Notes: generated by a model from the sequence alone, not told the origin. Positions 48,137-58,134 are shown, counted from the first letter of the stretch. The stretch is DNA of 64,000 nt from Pararhodobacter sp. (GCA_020832545.1 JAFIEK010000001.1:1-64000), one strand, 5' to 3'. Numbers and translations: made by a program.

Positions 48137-49195
48137 TCAGGGCGCGCGGAAATGTTTCGACAGTTTGAGCCCCTGGCCCTGATAGTTCGACGCAATTCCG
48201 GCACCATACAGCGTTTCCGGGCGCTCAGCCATGCGCTCATAGACCAGTCGGCCAACGATCTGGCCGTGTTCCAGCGCGAAGGGCGCTTCATGGCAACGCA
48301 CCTCCAGCACCCCGCGTGCGCCGGTGCCCCCGGCGGCGTCATGGCCGAAGCCCGGGTCAAAAAAGCCTGCGTAATGCACCCGGAACTCCCCCACCATTGC
48401 CAGATACGGTGCCATTTCGGCGGCATATTCGGGCGGGATATGCACGGCCTCGCGGCTGACGAGGATATAAAACGCGCCCGGGTCCAGAATCAGCTGGCCG
48501 TTCCCGGCGTGCAGTTCTTCCCAGAAATCTGCCGGTGCATAGGCGCCGATCCGGTCAAGGTCGATCACCCCGGTATGCGGTTTGGCGCGATAGCCCACCA
48601 GCGAGCCGTGGTCAGGCCGCAGATCAACCGAAAATCCCAGCCCTTCGGAGATATGTGCCGCCCCGCTCACCAGCCGTTCGCGGGCGTGCAGCGCGGTCAG
48701 TTCGCGGTCATCCAGCACGGCCTGACCCGCACGGAAGCGGATCTGGTTCAGCCGCATTCCCGGGCGCACCAGCACCGAAAACGATCGCGGGCAGATTTCG
48801 GCGTAAAGCGGGCCGGTATAGCCCGGCGTGACGCGATCGAATTCAACACCTTCATCGGTGATGACCCGTGTCAGCAGGTCCAGCCGCCCGGTGGAGCTTT
48901 TGGCATTGGCCACCGCCTGGACATGCGCGGGCAGGGCGAGGCTTTCCATCAGCGGGATCAGATAAACGCAGCCCTTTTCCAGAACCACGCCGCCCTCGAT
49001 ATCCATCTGATGCATCTCGAATTCGGCCATCCGGTCGGCGACACGGCGGCCTTTGCCCGCCAGAAACGAGGCGCGCATCCGCCATGCGCGGGTGCCCAGT
49101 CGCAGGTCGAGGCTGGCGGGCTGGATTTGGTCAGTTTGCACACCTCCTTCGGCCAGAATTTCGCCGCGCGCGATCATGTCCCGCAGTGCCTGCAT
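48137..49195 (-). CDS. dcd: 2'-deoxycytidine 5'-triphosphate deaminase (double-length form)
   Basis: 352 residues from ATG 49195 (AAAGGCG upstream); ATG 49240 has no site. Length is about twice a normal Dcd (190), as in the alphaproteobacterial form with two dUTPase-like halves. Recognisable parts are IQPASLDLRLGTRAWRMRAS, ANAKSSTGRLDLLTRVITDE and QLILDPGAFYILVSREAVHI. It converts dCTP to dUTP for thymidylate synthesis. It lies just downstream of tRNA-Pro in its own direction. Confidence 0.9.
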   Translation of the reverse strand: MQALRDMIARGEILAEGGVQTDQIQPASLDLRLGTRAWRMRASFLAGKGRRVADRMAEFEMHQMDIEGGVVLEKGCVYLIPLMESLALPAHVQAVANAKSSTGRLDLLTRVITDEGVEFDRVTPGYTGPLYAEICPRSFSVLVRPGMRLNQIRFRAGQAVLDDRELTALHARERLVSGAAHISEGLGFSVDLRPDHGSLVGYRAKPHTGVIDLDRIGAYAPADFWEELHAGNGQLILDPGAFYILVSREAVHIPPEYAAEMAPYLAMVGEFRVHYAGFFDPGFGHDAAGGTGARGVLEVRCHEAPFALEHGQIVGRLVYERMAERPETLYGAGIASNYQGQGLKLSKHFRAP

Positions 49196-49311
49196 GGGGA
49201 GAACGCCTTTTTTTGACGTGTTATCAGTGTGTTGCGGCATGATTTTGCGAACCCCCAATGCAAAAGCCAACGGCCCGCAACAGGGTGTCTGTTACGGGCC
49301 GGTGTTGATGG

Positions 49312-49386
49312 TCGGGCTGGCGAGATTCGAACTCACGACCTTCCGTCCCCCAGACGGACGCGCTAACCAGACTGCGCCACAGCCCG
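49312..49386 (-). tRNA. tRNA-Pro (GGG anticodon)
   Basis: Acceptor stem CGGGCTG/CAGCCCG, D-arm GCGCAGTCTGGTTAGCGC, anticodon arm TCCGT-CTGGGGG-ACGGA giving anticodon GGG, T-loop AGTTCGAATCT, and discriminator A. The encoded 5' C and D-loop are typical of proline tRNA. Confidence 0.95.
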
Positions 49387-49526
49387 ACGAGTGGCTTTCT
49401 ACTAGGTTTCGCAGCGGGAGCAAGTGACAAAAGTACCCCCGAGGCGGGAAAATCAGTCACCGGGAATGTTCCCGGGAGTGTGTTCAGGGCTGGGTTCAGA
49501 AATGAGGCCGGGATCATCGCCGCGTG

Positions 49527-50417
49527 CTACCAGCGGCCGACGCCCGAGGCATCGGACATCCGGTCCAGAAGCGCGTCGATGCGCCGGGCGAGCAGGGCGG
49601 CCTTGCCCTGATGGGCACCAAGGCTATCACGCGGCGCGCGGCGCAGAAGTTGCGCCAGCCGTGCGTTTTGCAATGCCTCATCCAGTGCCAGTGCCTGGTC
49701 GCTGAGATCGGGGGCTGGCGGGACCGGCGCGCGGGGGGCGGGGGGCGCTAGCGGTTGGGGTGCAGACGGCGCAACCGGACCGGACCCGGGCGGCGGATCC
49801 GTCGGGATGGTGTCCACCGGTGGCGTGATCTCAGTCGGGGGCGCGGTGTCCACCACGGGGTCAGGTTCAGAGGGGGCAGGCGGTTCAACCGGCAATGGCG
49901 GCGCGGAGGGAGTGGTGTGTTGGTCCGCAAACTGGGGGGACATCGTCTGAGGGTCCACGGCCCCAGGGGTAGCACTCTCGTCCGCATCCTCGGGCGGCAG
50001 GGGGCGCGGGAGCTCAGGCGTGCTTTGCGTGCTGCGCCGTGGCGCGGGCGCGTCAGACGCGTTCGCGGCTTCACTATATACAGCGCCATCGCGGTCCGGG
50101 TTTTGCGCCTGTGCCTCCTCAGAGGTATCAAAGCTCTCCACCGTCGCATCAGGCGCAAGTGCGGCGACATGGCGCACGCCCTGTTCCTGCAACACCTTCT
50201 GCACGCCCCGAATGGTCATGCCCTGATCTTGCAGCAACAGCCGGATGCCGGCCAGCAGCGCCACATCATCAGGCCGGTAATAGCGCCGCCCGCCCGCCCG
50301 TTTGACCGGGCGGATCTGGTAGAACTTGCTCTCCCAGAAGCGCAGCACATGCGCCGGTGTGTCAAGCAGGTCCGACACTTCGCTGATGGTCCGAAAGGCC
50401 TCGGGCGCCTTTTTCAT
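49527..50417 (-). CDS. MerR family transcriptional regulator with long Pro-rich region
   Basis: 296 residues. N-terminal MerR HTH ([40 protein letters not shown]), then a coiled segment, then about 130 residues rich in Pro/Ala/Asp with no evident fold, and a short helical C-terminal part. Such MerR proteins follow ihfA in Rhodobacterales and many proteobacteria; the regulon is not established. It starts 3 bp after the ihfA stop, so the two are co-transcribed. Confidence 0.9.
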   Translation of the reverse strand: MKKAPEAFRTISEVSDLLDTPAHVLRFWESKFYQIRPVKRAGGRRYYRPDDVALLAGIRLLLQDQGMTIRGVQKVLQEQGVRHVAALAPDATVESFDTSEEAQAQNPDRDGAVYSEAANASDAPAPRRSTQSTPELPRPLPPEDADESATPGAVDPQTMSPQFADQHTTPSAPPLPVEPPAPSEPDPVVDTAPPTEITPPVDTIPTDPPPGSGPVAPSAPQPLAPPAPRAPVPPAPDLSDQALALDEALQNARLAQLLRRAPRDSLGAHQGKAALLARRIDALLDRMSDASGVGRW

Positions 50418-50420
50418 GCC

Positions 50421-50735
50421 TTATCCCTTGGAGCCTTCCAGATTTCCGCGCGACACCCGCTCTTTCATAATATGCGAGGGCCGGAATGATAGCACCCGGC
50501 GCGGACTGATCGGCACTTCTTCTCCGGTTTTCGGGTTGCGGCCCAGGCGCGCAGATTTGGAGCGCACCGAGAACGTCCCGAAGGATGAGATCTTGACCTG
50601 TTCACTGCGCACCAGCGCATCCGACATATGCCGGATCACCGATTCCACCAGTTGAGCGGATTCATTGCGCGACAGTCCCACTTCACGGAACACAGCCTCG
50701 CTCAGATCCATTCGAGTCAGGGTCTTGCTGGACAT
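50421..50735 (-). CDS. ihfA: Integration host factor subunit alpha
   Basis: 104 residues from the ATG at 50735 ([20 protein letters not shown]); the longer open frame upstream lacks IHF homology. The DNA-bending beta-arm region [20 protein letters not shown] and SSFGTFSVR are complete. With IhfB it bends DNA in recombination and transcription. It is followed by the merR gene; fabH lies 127 bp upstream. Confidence 0.95.
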   Translation of the reverse strand: MSSKTLTRMDLSEAVFREVGLSRNESAQLVESVIRHMSDALVRSEQVKISSFGTFSVRSKSARLGRNPKTGEEVPISPRRVLSFRPSHIMKERVSRGNLEGSKG

Positions 50736-50861
50736 TTGATTACCCCCATGGCGCGTATCGCCGGTTACAAGGATGCGGCAAGGAATTTTCCGAGTCAATA
50801 TCAGGGACTTGTGGCGCGCTCTTTGCACGCCGTCGCAAGCCGGAAACCGCCGCGCGGAGGT

Positions 50862-51848
50862 TCACCAGCGCAGCACCACTGCGCCCCAGGCCAGCCCGCC
50901 GCCAATGGCCTCGGTCACCACCAGATCACCCGGCTTGATCTTGCCCTGTGCCACACCCACCGACAGCGCCAGCGGAATCGAGGCGGCAGAGGTGTTGCCA
51001 TGGTCAGGGACGGTGACAATCACCTTGTCCATCGACAGGCCAAGCTTCTGTGCGGTGCCCTTGATGATGCGCAGATTGGCCTGATGCGGGACAATCCAAT
51101 CGATCGCGCTGGCCTCCAGCCCGGCCTTTTGCAGCGCATTCTCGGCGGTTTTGGCCAGCTTTTCAATGGCGTGGCGGAATACTTCCTTGCCCTGCATGCG
51201 CAGATAACCCGCCGTGCCGGTGGTGGAGACCCCGCCATCAACAAAGAGCGCGTCCTTGTAGCGGCCATCTGAATTGAGGTCGATTGACAGGATGCCGCGA
51301 TCGCCTGTGTCGCCGGCGCCGGGCTGGCCTTCCAGAATGACCGCCCCCGCGCCATCGCCAAACAGCACGCAGGTTGAGCGGTCGCTCCAGTCCATGATCC
51401 GGCTAAAAGTTTCCGCACCTATGACCATCACCCGCCGGGCGGTGCCCGCCACAATCAGCGCATGCGCATTGGCCAACCCATAGATGAACCCCGCGCAGAC
51501 CGCCTGCACATCGAAGGCAAAGCCATGCGTCATGCCCAGTTCGGCCTGCACCATCGTCGCGACTGAAGGGAAGGTCAGATCCGGGGTCGAGGTGGCGACG
51601 ATGATCGCATCCAGCGTATCGACGGTGATTCCCGCCTGCGACAGAGCCGCGCGCGCGGCATGGGCCGCAAGGTGCGAGGTCGCCTCATCCTCGGCGGCAA
51701 AGTGGCGCCGCTCGATGCCCGAGCGCGAGACGATCCATTCGTCCGACGTGTCAAGCGTGGCGGCGAATTCCGCATTGGGCACCACACGGGCGGGAAGATA
51801 GTGGCCGGTGCCGATCACGACTGCACGGGTCACCGGGTTCTGCGTCAT
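50862..51848 (-). CDS. fabH: Beta-ketoacyl-ACP synthase III
   Basis: 328 residues. It starts fatty-acid synthesis by condensing acetyl-CoA with malonyl-ACP. The catalytic triad is visible: Cys118 in DVQAVCAG, His in VPHQANLRI near 253 and Asn in DHGNTSAAS near 283. ATG 51848 overlaps the plsX stop by ATGA, the conserved plsX-fabH coupling. Confidence 0.97.
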   Translation of the reverse strand: MTQNPVTRAVVIGTGHYLPARVVPNAEFAATLDTSDEWIVSRSGIERRHFAAEDEATSHLAAHAARAALSQAGITVDTLDAIIVATSTPDLTFPSVATMVQAELGMTHGFAFDVQAVCAGFIYGLANAHALIVAGTARRVMVIGAETFSRIMDWSDRSTCVLFGDGAGAVILEGQPGAGDTGDRGILSIDLNSDGRYKDALFVDGGVSTTGTAGYLRMQGKEVFRHAIEKLAKTAENALQKAGLEASAIDWIVPHQANLRIIKGTAQKLGLSMDKVIVTVPDHGNTSAASIPLALSVGVAQGKIKPGDLVVTEAIGGGLAWGAVVLRW

Positions 51849-52963
51849 TCCGATTCTCCTTCAGTCCCCGAGTCCTGCGCCGCCTGCGCCGCAATCACAA
51901 GTCTTTCCGCCATCCGCCCACGATAACCTGATTGCGCCAGTTTCGCGGCCAGACCGATCGCCGCCGCCACCCCGGTTTCATCTGCCGAACCGTGGGATTT
52001 GACCACCGTGCCGTTCAGGCCCAGAAACACCCCGCCGTTGACGCGCCGCGGGTCGATGCGCTTGCCCAGCCGGTCCAGCGCCCCCTTGGCCAGCACCGCG
52101 CCCAGCATGGACACCCAGCTTGCACGGAAGGTTTCGCGCAACAAATCGCTGATCAGCCGGGCTGTGCCCTCGCCGGTTTTCAACGCGACATTGCCGGTAA
52201 ATCCATCGGTTACGATCACATCAACCCGGTCTGACGGGATATCGCTGCCCTCGACAAAGCCCACGAACTCATAGCGCCCGGTTTCCTGATGGCTGGCGAT
52301 CAACTCATGCGCCTCGCGGATCTCGGCGCGGCCCTTGTGCTCTTCGGTGCCCACATTCAAAAGCCCGACACGGGGCCGGGGCTCGTTAAAACCATTGCGG
52401 AAATAGGTCACGCCCATGATCGCATAGGCCAGCAGGTCCGGGGCGTCGGCCTTCAGATCGGCGCCGACATCCAGCATGGTGTTGAACCCGTACTTGCCGC
52501 GTGAGGGCCACAGGCAGGCAATCGCCGGGCGGGTCACGCCGTCCATTCGGCGCAGTTGCAGCATCGAGACAGCCATCAGCGCGCCGGTGTTCCCGCATGA
52601 GACCGCCGCCTGCGCCTGCCCCTGACGCAGCGCATCTATGGTGGACCACATCGAGGTTGCCTTGCCGTGGCGCATTACATGGCTGGGCTTGTCCTCCATG
52701 GTCACCACGGCCTCGGCATGGTGCAACACGCAACGGCCCGCCAGCGCGGGCTGACGGGCAACAAGCGGTTCAAGAACCGCCTGATCGCCATGCAGGATGA
52801 TCTGGATACGCGGCTCGGCCTGCACCGACAGGGCGCAGCCGGAAACAACGGCTGCGGGCCCATGATCGCCACCCATCGCATCGACGGATATGTGGATCGG
52901 GCCCGTATCGGGGCTTGCCCCCGGGCCTCCGGCGTGGGTGGGATGATCCTGATCGGAAGTCAT
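51845..52963 (-). CDS. plsX: Phosphate acyltransferase PlsX
   Basis: 372 residues. It makes acyl-phosphate from acyl-ACP for phospholipid synthesis. The family start HISVDAMGGDHGPAAVVSG lies near 25-43, with SCGNTGALMAVSMLQLRRM near 121 and VTDGFTGNVALKTGEGTA near 250. An extra 20-residue polar N-terminus precedes the usual start, so a later start is conceivable but has no better codon. Operon rpmF-plsX-fabH. Confidence 0.96.
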   Translation of the reverse strand: MTSDQDHPTHAGGPGASPDTGPIHISVDAMGGDHGPAAVVSGCALSVQAEPRIQIILHGDQAVLEPLVARQPALAGRCVLHHAEAVVTMEDKPSHVMRHGKATSMWSTIDALRQGQAQAAVSCGNTGALMAVSMLQLRRMDGVTRPAIACLWPSRGKYGFNTMLDVGADLKADAPDLLAYAIMGVTYFRNGFNEPRPRVGLLNVGTEEHKGRAEIREAHELIASHQETGRYEFVGFVEGSDIPSDRVDVIVTDGFTGNVALKTGEGTARLISDLLRETFRASWVSMLGAVLAKGALDRLGKRIDPRRVNGGVFLGLNGTVVKSHGSADETGVAAAIGLAAKLAQSGYRGRMAERLVIAAQAAQDSGTEGESE

Positions 52964-52986
52964 CTGAGCCGCGCCGGTCGCGGGCG

Positions 52987-53193
52987 TCAGGCCGCGTCGT
53001 CGTCCATGTCGACTTCGGCTGCGCGCGCGATCACTTCGCGGCTGTCATAATGCCCACATGACGGACAGACATGATGCGGGCGCTTCAGTTCGCCGCAGCT
53101 GGGGCATTCATTGGGGTTACCGGCAACCAGCGCATCATGTGCGCGGCGCATGTTGCGGCGAGAGCGGGTTACGCGGTTCTGTTGAACGGCCAT
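52987..53193 (-). CDS. rpmF: 50S ribosomal protein L32
   Basis: 68 residues. [20 protein letters not shown] at the start and two Cys pairs (CPSCG, CPSCG) that bind zinc are the L32 hallmarks. It is 23 bp upstream of plsX on the same strand, the conserved bacterial order. Confidence 0.97.
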   Translation of the reverse strand: MAVQQNRVTRSRRNMRRAHDALVAGNPNECPSCGELKRPHHVCPSCGHYDSREVIARAAEVDMDDDAA

Positions 53194-53387
53194 GGGTCAA
53201 CCTCTGGTGTCTTCTTCGGGGGCGCTGATCTGGGCGACCCGTACAGGTGGAAATCCGGTCAGGAGCCAGAGCCTTTACACCGGCTGTGCGGTGCGTCCAA
53301 GCCCTGTCCTGCTTGAGGCGCGGAAAATACGGACTTTTTTGCGCGGTGCAAGGGAAATCGTGGCAGGCGTGGCCCGCGACGCCGGGT

Positions 53388-54008
53388 TCAGCCCTTGCTG
53401 TCGTCACCGCCATCCGTACCTGCGTCACGTTTAAGCGCAGCCAGCGCGGCAAAGGGATTCGGTCGCTGGTCTTCGATCGGGGCCGCGCCCGGTGGGGTGA
53501 AACCGGCCTCGCCCAGCGATGCACCTTCCTTGCGCGGATAGTCGGGCAGGGCGATCGCCAGCGCCTCGGCCATCACGGTTCCGGGGTCGATGAGCGCGCC
53601 AAGGGGTTCAAGGGTATCATCCTCGGGCATCTCCGCCTCAGCGGCGTCAGGTTCGGGCAGGTTGTAAAGGAACCGGCGCAGCACATCGGTGTCGATGCGG
53701 GTACTGACGGGTTCGGCGGTGATCACGCAGGGTTGAACCACCGTGGCCCCCAGCCGCCCCTCCAGCCGCCAGTCGCGCCGCCCTTCAGCGGTGATGGTGC
53801 CGCGAAAATCCAGCTTGCGCAGCGCATTCAATCCCAGCGCCTCGGCAATCGCTGCGCGGGATTCGGCATCGGGGCGCAGGTGAAAGGCATGCGGCTTGCG
53901 CGTGGACAGATCGGCCACCCGCAGCGGCAGGCTGGCAGTGGTTGTGGGGTCGGCCGGGGGCCTGGCGGCGGGCCTGTCTGTGGGTCTGTCTGTGGGTCGA
54001 TCGGTCAT
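53388..54008 (-). CDS. DUF177 (YceD) family protein
   Basis: 206 residues from ATG 54008; ATG 54017 is an equally placed alternative. DUF177 proteins are encoded beside rpmF and, in plants and E. coli, affect 23S rRNA processing. Visible: LDFRGTITAEGRRDWRLEGR, GATVVQPCVITAEPV with the conserved Cys, and a C-terminal RPNPFAALAALK. The N-terminus has a TDRP repeat. It lies 194 bp upstream of rpmF and is divergent from bamE. Confidence 0.9.
   Translation of the reverse strand: MTDRPTDRPTDRPAARPPADPTTTASLPLRVADLSTRKPHAFHLRPDAESRAAIAEALGLNALRKLDFRGTITAEGRRDWRLEGRLGATVVQPCVITAEPVSTRIDTDVLRRFLYNLPEPDAAEAEMPEDDTLEPLGALIDPGTVMAEALAIALPDYPRKEGASLGEAGFTPPGAAPIEDQRPNPFAALAALKRDAGTDGGDDSKG
53973..54007 (-). 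repeat. 12-bp tandem repeat encoding TDRP
   Basis: Three TDRP codon blocks (GACAGACCCACA type) follow one another at the N-terminus of the DUF177 protein; probable slippage in a disordered region. Confidence 0.7.
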
Positions 54009-54189
54009 GGCGGCCATCAGTTTGGGGTGTCGCACCGCATCCTTCCTTGAACAGCGGGCATTCCTTCTGTAATCCATGACGGGTGCGGGGGGCCAGACCC
54101 TGCCGCAGGAATGCAACGGATTTCGGGCACCCGTGACGGGGCCTGGAACGCACAGTCACGGGGCGGGCATGACAGGCAAGGCAGTCGGA

Positions 54190-54645
54190 ATGGGCTACAC
54201 GCCGTGGCGGATGGTTATTGCAGTGCTTGTGCTGGGCCTTGTGGCCGCCGCCTGTTCGCCGACCATGCGCTTTCACGGCTATGCTCCGGGCGATGAGGAA
54301 CTGGCAGAGATTCAGGTGGGCCGCGACACGCGCGAAACCGTCGCCGACAAGATCGGGCTGCCCGGCATGGGCGGGGTAATGGAAGGGTCCGGCTGGTATT
54401 ATGTGCAGTCGGACTGGCGTCAAATGGGCCCGCGCGCGCCCGTCGAGGTGGACCGGCAGGTTGTCGCGATCAGCTTTGACGCGCGCGATGTGGTGACCAA
54501 TGTCGAGCGATTCGGGCTTGCGGATGGCGAGATTGTCGCGCTGTCACGCCGGGTGACTGACACCGGGCCGCGTGGCATGACCGTGCTGCGCTCGATCTTC
54601 GGGGTGCTTGGCCAGTTCTCGCCACAGATGCTGACCGGGGGGTAG
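54190..54645 (+). CDS. bamE: Outer-membrane assembly lipoprotein BamE (SmpA/OmlA)
   Basis: About 151 residues from ATG 54190 (AAGG upstream); ATG 54169 is possible. The signal peptide ends in a lipobox LVAAACSP, so the protein is a lipoprotein. The SmpA/OmlA domain shows IQVGRDTRETVADKIGLPG, then GSGWYYVQSDW and VVAISFDARDVVTNVERFGL. It belongs to the BAM complex that inserts beta-barrel proteins. Divergent from the DUF177 gene; followed by a hairpin terminator. Confidence 0.92.
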   Translation: MGYTPWRMVIAVLVLGLVAAACSPTMRFHGYAPGDEELAEIQVGRDTRETVADKIGLPGMGGVMEGSGWYYVQSDWRQMGPRAPVEVDRQVVAISFDARDVVTNVERFGLADGEIVALSRRVTDTGPRGMTVLRSIFGVLGQFSPQMLTGG

Positions 54646-54690
54646 GCGCGCCCTGCCGGAACCGGATGCGCCGCGAGAGCGCAGGAATTG

Positions 54691-54717
54691 AAAACGGGGG
54701 CGCGTGCCCCCGTTTTT
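54691..54717. terminator. Rho-independent terminator, probably bidirectional
   Basis: AAAACGGGGGC-GCGT-GCCCCCGTTTTT: perfect stem flanked by A and T runs, placed between the convergent bamE and msrB genes, so it can serve both. Confidence 0.92.
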
Positions 54718-54742
54718 CGTTTGGCTGTCTTCGGGCGGGTGC

Positions 54743-55156
54743 TCAGCCCCCGTCAACCGGCTCAAACCGCAGCGCCGCGCCGTTGATACAGTAGCGCAGA
54801 CCTGTGGGTTCCGGACCGTCAGGAAAGACATGGCCCAGATGCGCATCGCAGCGATCACAAAGAACTTCGGTGCGACGCATGAACAGGCTGCGGTCTTCGC
54901 GCGTGGCGATCGGTGCATCCTCCCTCGGGGCCCAGAACGAGGGCCAGCCCGAGCCCGAGTCGTATTTGCGCGCCTGCTCGAACAACGGGGCATCGCAGCA
55001 GACGCAGTGGAACAGGCCGGGCGTTTTTGGGAAATCGTCATGGCTGAAGGCGCGTTCGGTGCCATGCTTGCGCGTGACCTTGTAGGCCGTGGGTGACAGT
55101 TGGGCCTGCCATTCGGCATCGGATTTGGTTATCTTCTTGTTCACAGTTTCGTTCAT
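54743..55156 (-). CDS. msrB: Peptide-methionine (R)-S-oxide reductase
   Basis: 137 residues, the usual size of MsrB. Zinc ligands are Cys51/Cys54 (CVCC) and Cys100/Cys103 (CDRC); the catalytic Cys123 sits in RYCINGAAL, with GHVFPDG just before it. It reduces methionine-R-sulfoxide in proteins using thioredoxin. No signal peptide, so cytoplasmic. Confidence 0.97.
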   Translation of the reverse strand: MNETVNKKITKSDAEWQAQLSPTAYKVTRKHGTERAFSHDDFPKTPGLFHCVCCDAPLFEQARKYDSGSGWPSFWAPREDAPIATREDRSLFMRRTEVLCDRCDAHLGHVFPDGPEPTGLRYCINGAALRFEPVDGG

Positions 55157-55204
55157 TGTTTCGCTCCATTCCGGATTGCCTGAAAGCTAGGGATTGATCG
55201 CGCT

Positions 55205-55975
55205 ATGTCCAGCCCTCATGTCACACAGCCCAACGACGGCTTTGGCCCGCCCGTCCGACAGGGCGACTGGCTGGTGCGCGCCGCCGGGCCGGGCGAGCGC
55301 GCGTCGCTGGCGGCGCTGCGCGGGCTGGCATTTCGCGGGGGCGGGCGCGATGGCGACGCGTTCGATGCGCGCTGCCTGCATTTGTGGGTGGAAAAGCGCA
55401 GCGCGCGCCACATCGGGCCGCTGGCCACGGCACGGCTTCAGATTCACCCGCCGGGGGATGTGGGGCACGGTTATGCAGCGCAGTATTTTGACCTGCGCGC
55501 GCTGGCGGCTGCGCCCGGCGCGGCGCTGGAACTGGGCAGGCTTTGCGTGCATCCGGACCATGCCACGCCACAGGCCTTGCGCATGATCTGGGCGGGGGTC
55601 ACACGGGTGGCGGACCGGGCAGGTGCGGCGCGGCTGATCGGCTGCACCTCGTTTACAGGGACCGAGCCATCGGAATTCGAGGCCGCGCTGAACCTGTTGG
55701 CCGCGCGGCATCTGGGGCCTGCGCCGCTGCGCCCCGCCGCAGTTGCGTCCGAGACGATCAATTTTGCCGCCCGGCCAGCGGCCCCGCCGGGGCCCGAGGC
55801 GCGGAACCAAATGCCACCGCTTCTGCGCGGCTATCTTTCGCTGGGCGGCTGGGTGGGGGGGCAGTTGGTGATCGACCGCGATCTGGGCACCTGCCATGTG
55901 TTCACCTGCGTCGAGATCGCCACCATGCCCGAGCCGCGCAAGAAGCTGCTGCGCGCACTGGCCGGAACCGGGTAA
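55205..55975 (+). CDS. OlsB-like GNAT acyltransferase
   Basis: 256 residues. Acetyltransf_5 (hemolysin-like) features are ALELGRLCVHPDHATPQALR near 110-129 and LLRGYLSLGGWVGGQLVIDR near 200-219 with CHVFTCVEIA. In alphaproteobacteria OlsB transfers a 3-hydroxyacyl chain from ACP to ornithine, the first step of ornithine-lipid synthesis. The olsA partner is not adjacent, so this is an assignment by family. ATG 55205 is used; it lies 48 bp from the divergent msrB start. Confidence 0.8.
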   Translation: MSSPHVTQPNDGFGPPVRQGDWLVRAAGPGERASLAALRGLAFRGGGRDGDAFDARCLHLWVEKRSARHIGPLATARLQIHPPGDVGHGYAAQYFDLRALAAAPGAALELGRLCVHPDHATPQALRMIWAGVTRVADRAGAARLIGCTSFTGTEPSEFEAALNLLAARHLGPAPLRPAAVASETINFAARPAAPPGPEARNQMPPLLRGYLSLGGWVGGQLVIDRDLGTCHVFTCVEIATMPEPRKKLLRALAGTG

Positions 55976-56097
55976 GGCCGCGCGGGCAAGCGGAGCGTCG
56001 TCAAGGATCCTCGAAAAGCCTTGCTATCCCGGAGCAGCCAGTCTGCCCGTCACCATCCCCCCTTGACCCCATGAGCGCCGCCCGCTAGCCCGCGCCC

Positions 56098-57927
56098 ATG
56101 GCACAGGCACCCCTTCTTCAGCTTTCCGACATCGCGCTGACCTTTGGCGGCGCGCCGATCTTTGACAACCTCGACCTTGTCGTTCAGGCCGGGGACCGGC
56201 TGGCGCTTGTCGGGCGCAACGGCTCGGGCAAATCGACGTTGATGAAGGTCATGGCCGGGCTGGTGGAGCCTGATCGCGGGGGGCGCGTTCTCAGCCCCGG
56301 CGTTTCCGTCGGCTACATGGATCAGGACCCTGATTTTGCGGGCTTCGCCACCCTTGGCGACTACGCCATGCACCACCTTGACCCGTCCGAGTTCTACCGC
56401 GTCGAGATCGTCGCCGAGGGTCTGGGCTTCGATCCGGCGCTGCCGGTGGACACGGCCTCGGGCGGGGAACGGCGGCGCGCGGCGCTGGCGCGGCTATTGG
56501 CTGATGCGCCGGGGCTGATGCTGCTGGATGAGCCGACCAACCATCTGGACATTCAGGCCATCACCTGGCTGGAGGCCCGCCTGCGCGAGACCCGCGCGGC
56601 CTATGTGCTGATCAGCCATGACCGCGCCTTCCTCAACGCGCTCAGCCGCGGCATGCTCTGGATCGATCGTGGTCAGGTCCGTCGACTGGAACAGGGGTTT
56701 GCGGCTTTCGAGGACTGGCGCGACACGCTTTGGGCTGAAGAGGATGAAGCCCGCCACAAGCTGAACCGCAAGATCAAGGCCGAGGCCCGTTGGGCTGTCG
56801 AGGGCATCAGCGCCCGCCGCAAACGCAATCAGGGCCGCGTGCGCGCGCTGGCCGATCTGCGCGCCGAGCGTGATGCCCAGATCCGGCGGCAGGGCACCGC
56901 CGCAATGGCGCTGGATGCGGGCAGTCAGTCCGGCAAGATGGTGGTCGAGGCCGATGGCATATCGAAAGCCTTTGGCGATGCGGTGATCCTGCAGGATTTT
57001 TCGCTGAAGGTGCAGCGTGGCGACCGGGTTGCGCTGGTCGGCCCCAATGGCGTGGGCAAGACCACGCTTCTGAAGCTGCTCACCGGCGAGATGGCACCCG
57101 ACAGCGGCACCGTGCGGCTGGGCACCAAGCTGGATATGGCGGTGTTTGACCAGACGCGCGCGCAGCTCGATCCGAACGCCAGCCTGTGGGAGAACCTGAC
57201 CGGCGATCCCTTGATGCGGGTGTCAGGCCAGGCCGATCAGGTGATGGTGCGCGGACGGCCCAAGCATGTGGTGGGCTATCTGAAAGAGTTTCTGTTCGAC
57301 GAATCTCAGGCCCGCGCCCCGGTGCGCGCGCTCTCGGGCGGAGAGCGTGCGCGGCTGTTGCTGGCGCGGATCATGGCGCGCGAATCCAACCTGCTGGTGC
57401 TGGATGAGCCGACGAATGATCTGGATGTGGAAACGCTGGATCTGTTGCAGGATCTCCTGGGCGAATATCCGGGCACGGTGCTGCTGGTCAGCCATGACCG
57501 TGATTTCATCGATCGCGTCGCCACCGCGACCATCGCCATGGAAGGGCAGGGCCGTGTGACGGCCTATCCCGGCGGCTGGTCGGATTATCAGGCACAAAAA
57601 CCCGCCGCGCCAGATGCCGCCGTGCCGCGCAGCGGGGTTGCAAAGCCGGGAAAGACCGGGTCAAAACCTGACGGCGCGCCCGCCGGCAAACCCGCGCGTA
57701 AAGCTCTCAGCTTCAACGAACGTCACCGGCTGGAAGTGCTGCCCGATGAGATCGCCCGCCTTGAAGCCGAGATTTCGAAACTGAGCAGCTTGCTGGCTGA
57801 CTCTGACCTCTACATCCGTGACCCGGCAAAATTTGCCAAGGCGACGTCTGCCATGGCGGCCCGGCAATCGGCCCTGGCGGCTGCCGAAGAGGAATGGCTC
57901 AGCCTTGCCGAGCGCTCCGAGGGCTGA
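56098..57927 (+). CDS. ABC-F family ATPase, Uup-type
   Basis: 609 residues with two ABC domains and no membrane segments. Domain 1: GRNGSGKST near 39, SGGERRRAALARLL near 121, LLDEPTNHLD near 142. Domain 2: GPNGVGKTT near 315, LSGGERARLLLARI near 412, LVLDEPTNDLD near 433. A charged linker joins them, and a C-terminal coiled coil with DNA-binding character follows (about 535-609). ABC-F proteins act on ribosomes; the Uup group has such a C-terminal coil. Single gene. Confidence 0.93.
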   Translation: MAQAPLLQLSDIALTFGGAPIFDNLDLVVQAGDRLALVGRNGSGKSTLMKVMAGLVEPDRGGRVLSPGVSVGYMDQDPDFAGFATLGDYAMHHLDPSEFYRVEIVAEGLGFDPALPVDTASGGERRRAALARLLADAPGLMLLDEPTNHLDIQAITWLEARLRETRAAYVLISHDRAFLNALSRGMLWIDRGQVRRLEQGFAAFEDWRDTLWAEEDEARHKLNRKIKAEARWAVEGISARRKRNQGRVRALADLRAERDAQIRRQGTAAMALDAGSQSGKMVVEADGISKAFGDAVILQDFSLKVQRGDRVALVGPNGVGKTTLLKLLTGEMAPDSGTVRLGTKLDMAVFDQTRAQLDPNASLWENLTGDPLMRVSGQADQVMVRGRPKHVVGYLKEFLFDESQARAPVRALSGGERARLLLARIMARESNLLVLDEPTNDLDVETLDLLQDLLGEYPGTVLLVSHDRDFIDRVATATIAMEGQGRVTAYPGGWSDYQAQKPAAPDAAVPRSGVAKPGKTGSKPDGAPAGKPARKALSFNERHRLEVLPDEIARLEAEISKLSSLLADSDLYIRDPAKFAKATSAMAARQSALAAAEEEWLSLAERSEG

Positions 57928-58134
57928 CACCCGCCCCGATTGTTTACAGACGCCTTTCCGGCCACCCCCGAAACCCGCAGCCTGTGGCCGCCGGGTAATT
58001 CACTGTTGCCAAAGAAAAAACGCTGGACAGAAAAATGCGACAGGTGCAGCATATCGCTGCTTTTGGGGCAAGTACCGGGCTGGCGGGATATGCCGGGACG
58101 GATATTCGCTGTAAATGGTAAATGGGAGACGATC

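Noticed and set aside
49460-49475. Perfect palindrome CCGGGAA-TG-TTCCCGG as terminator
   Set aside because: Short, with no T run; it lies between tRNA-Pro and the merR gene and could be chance or an operator.
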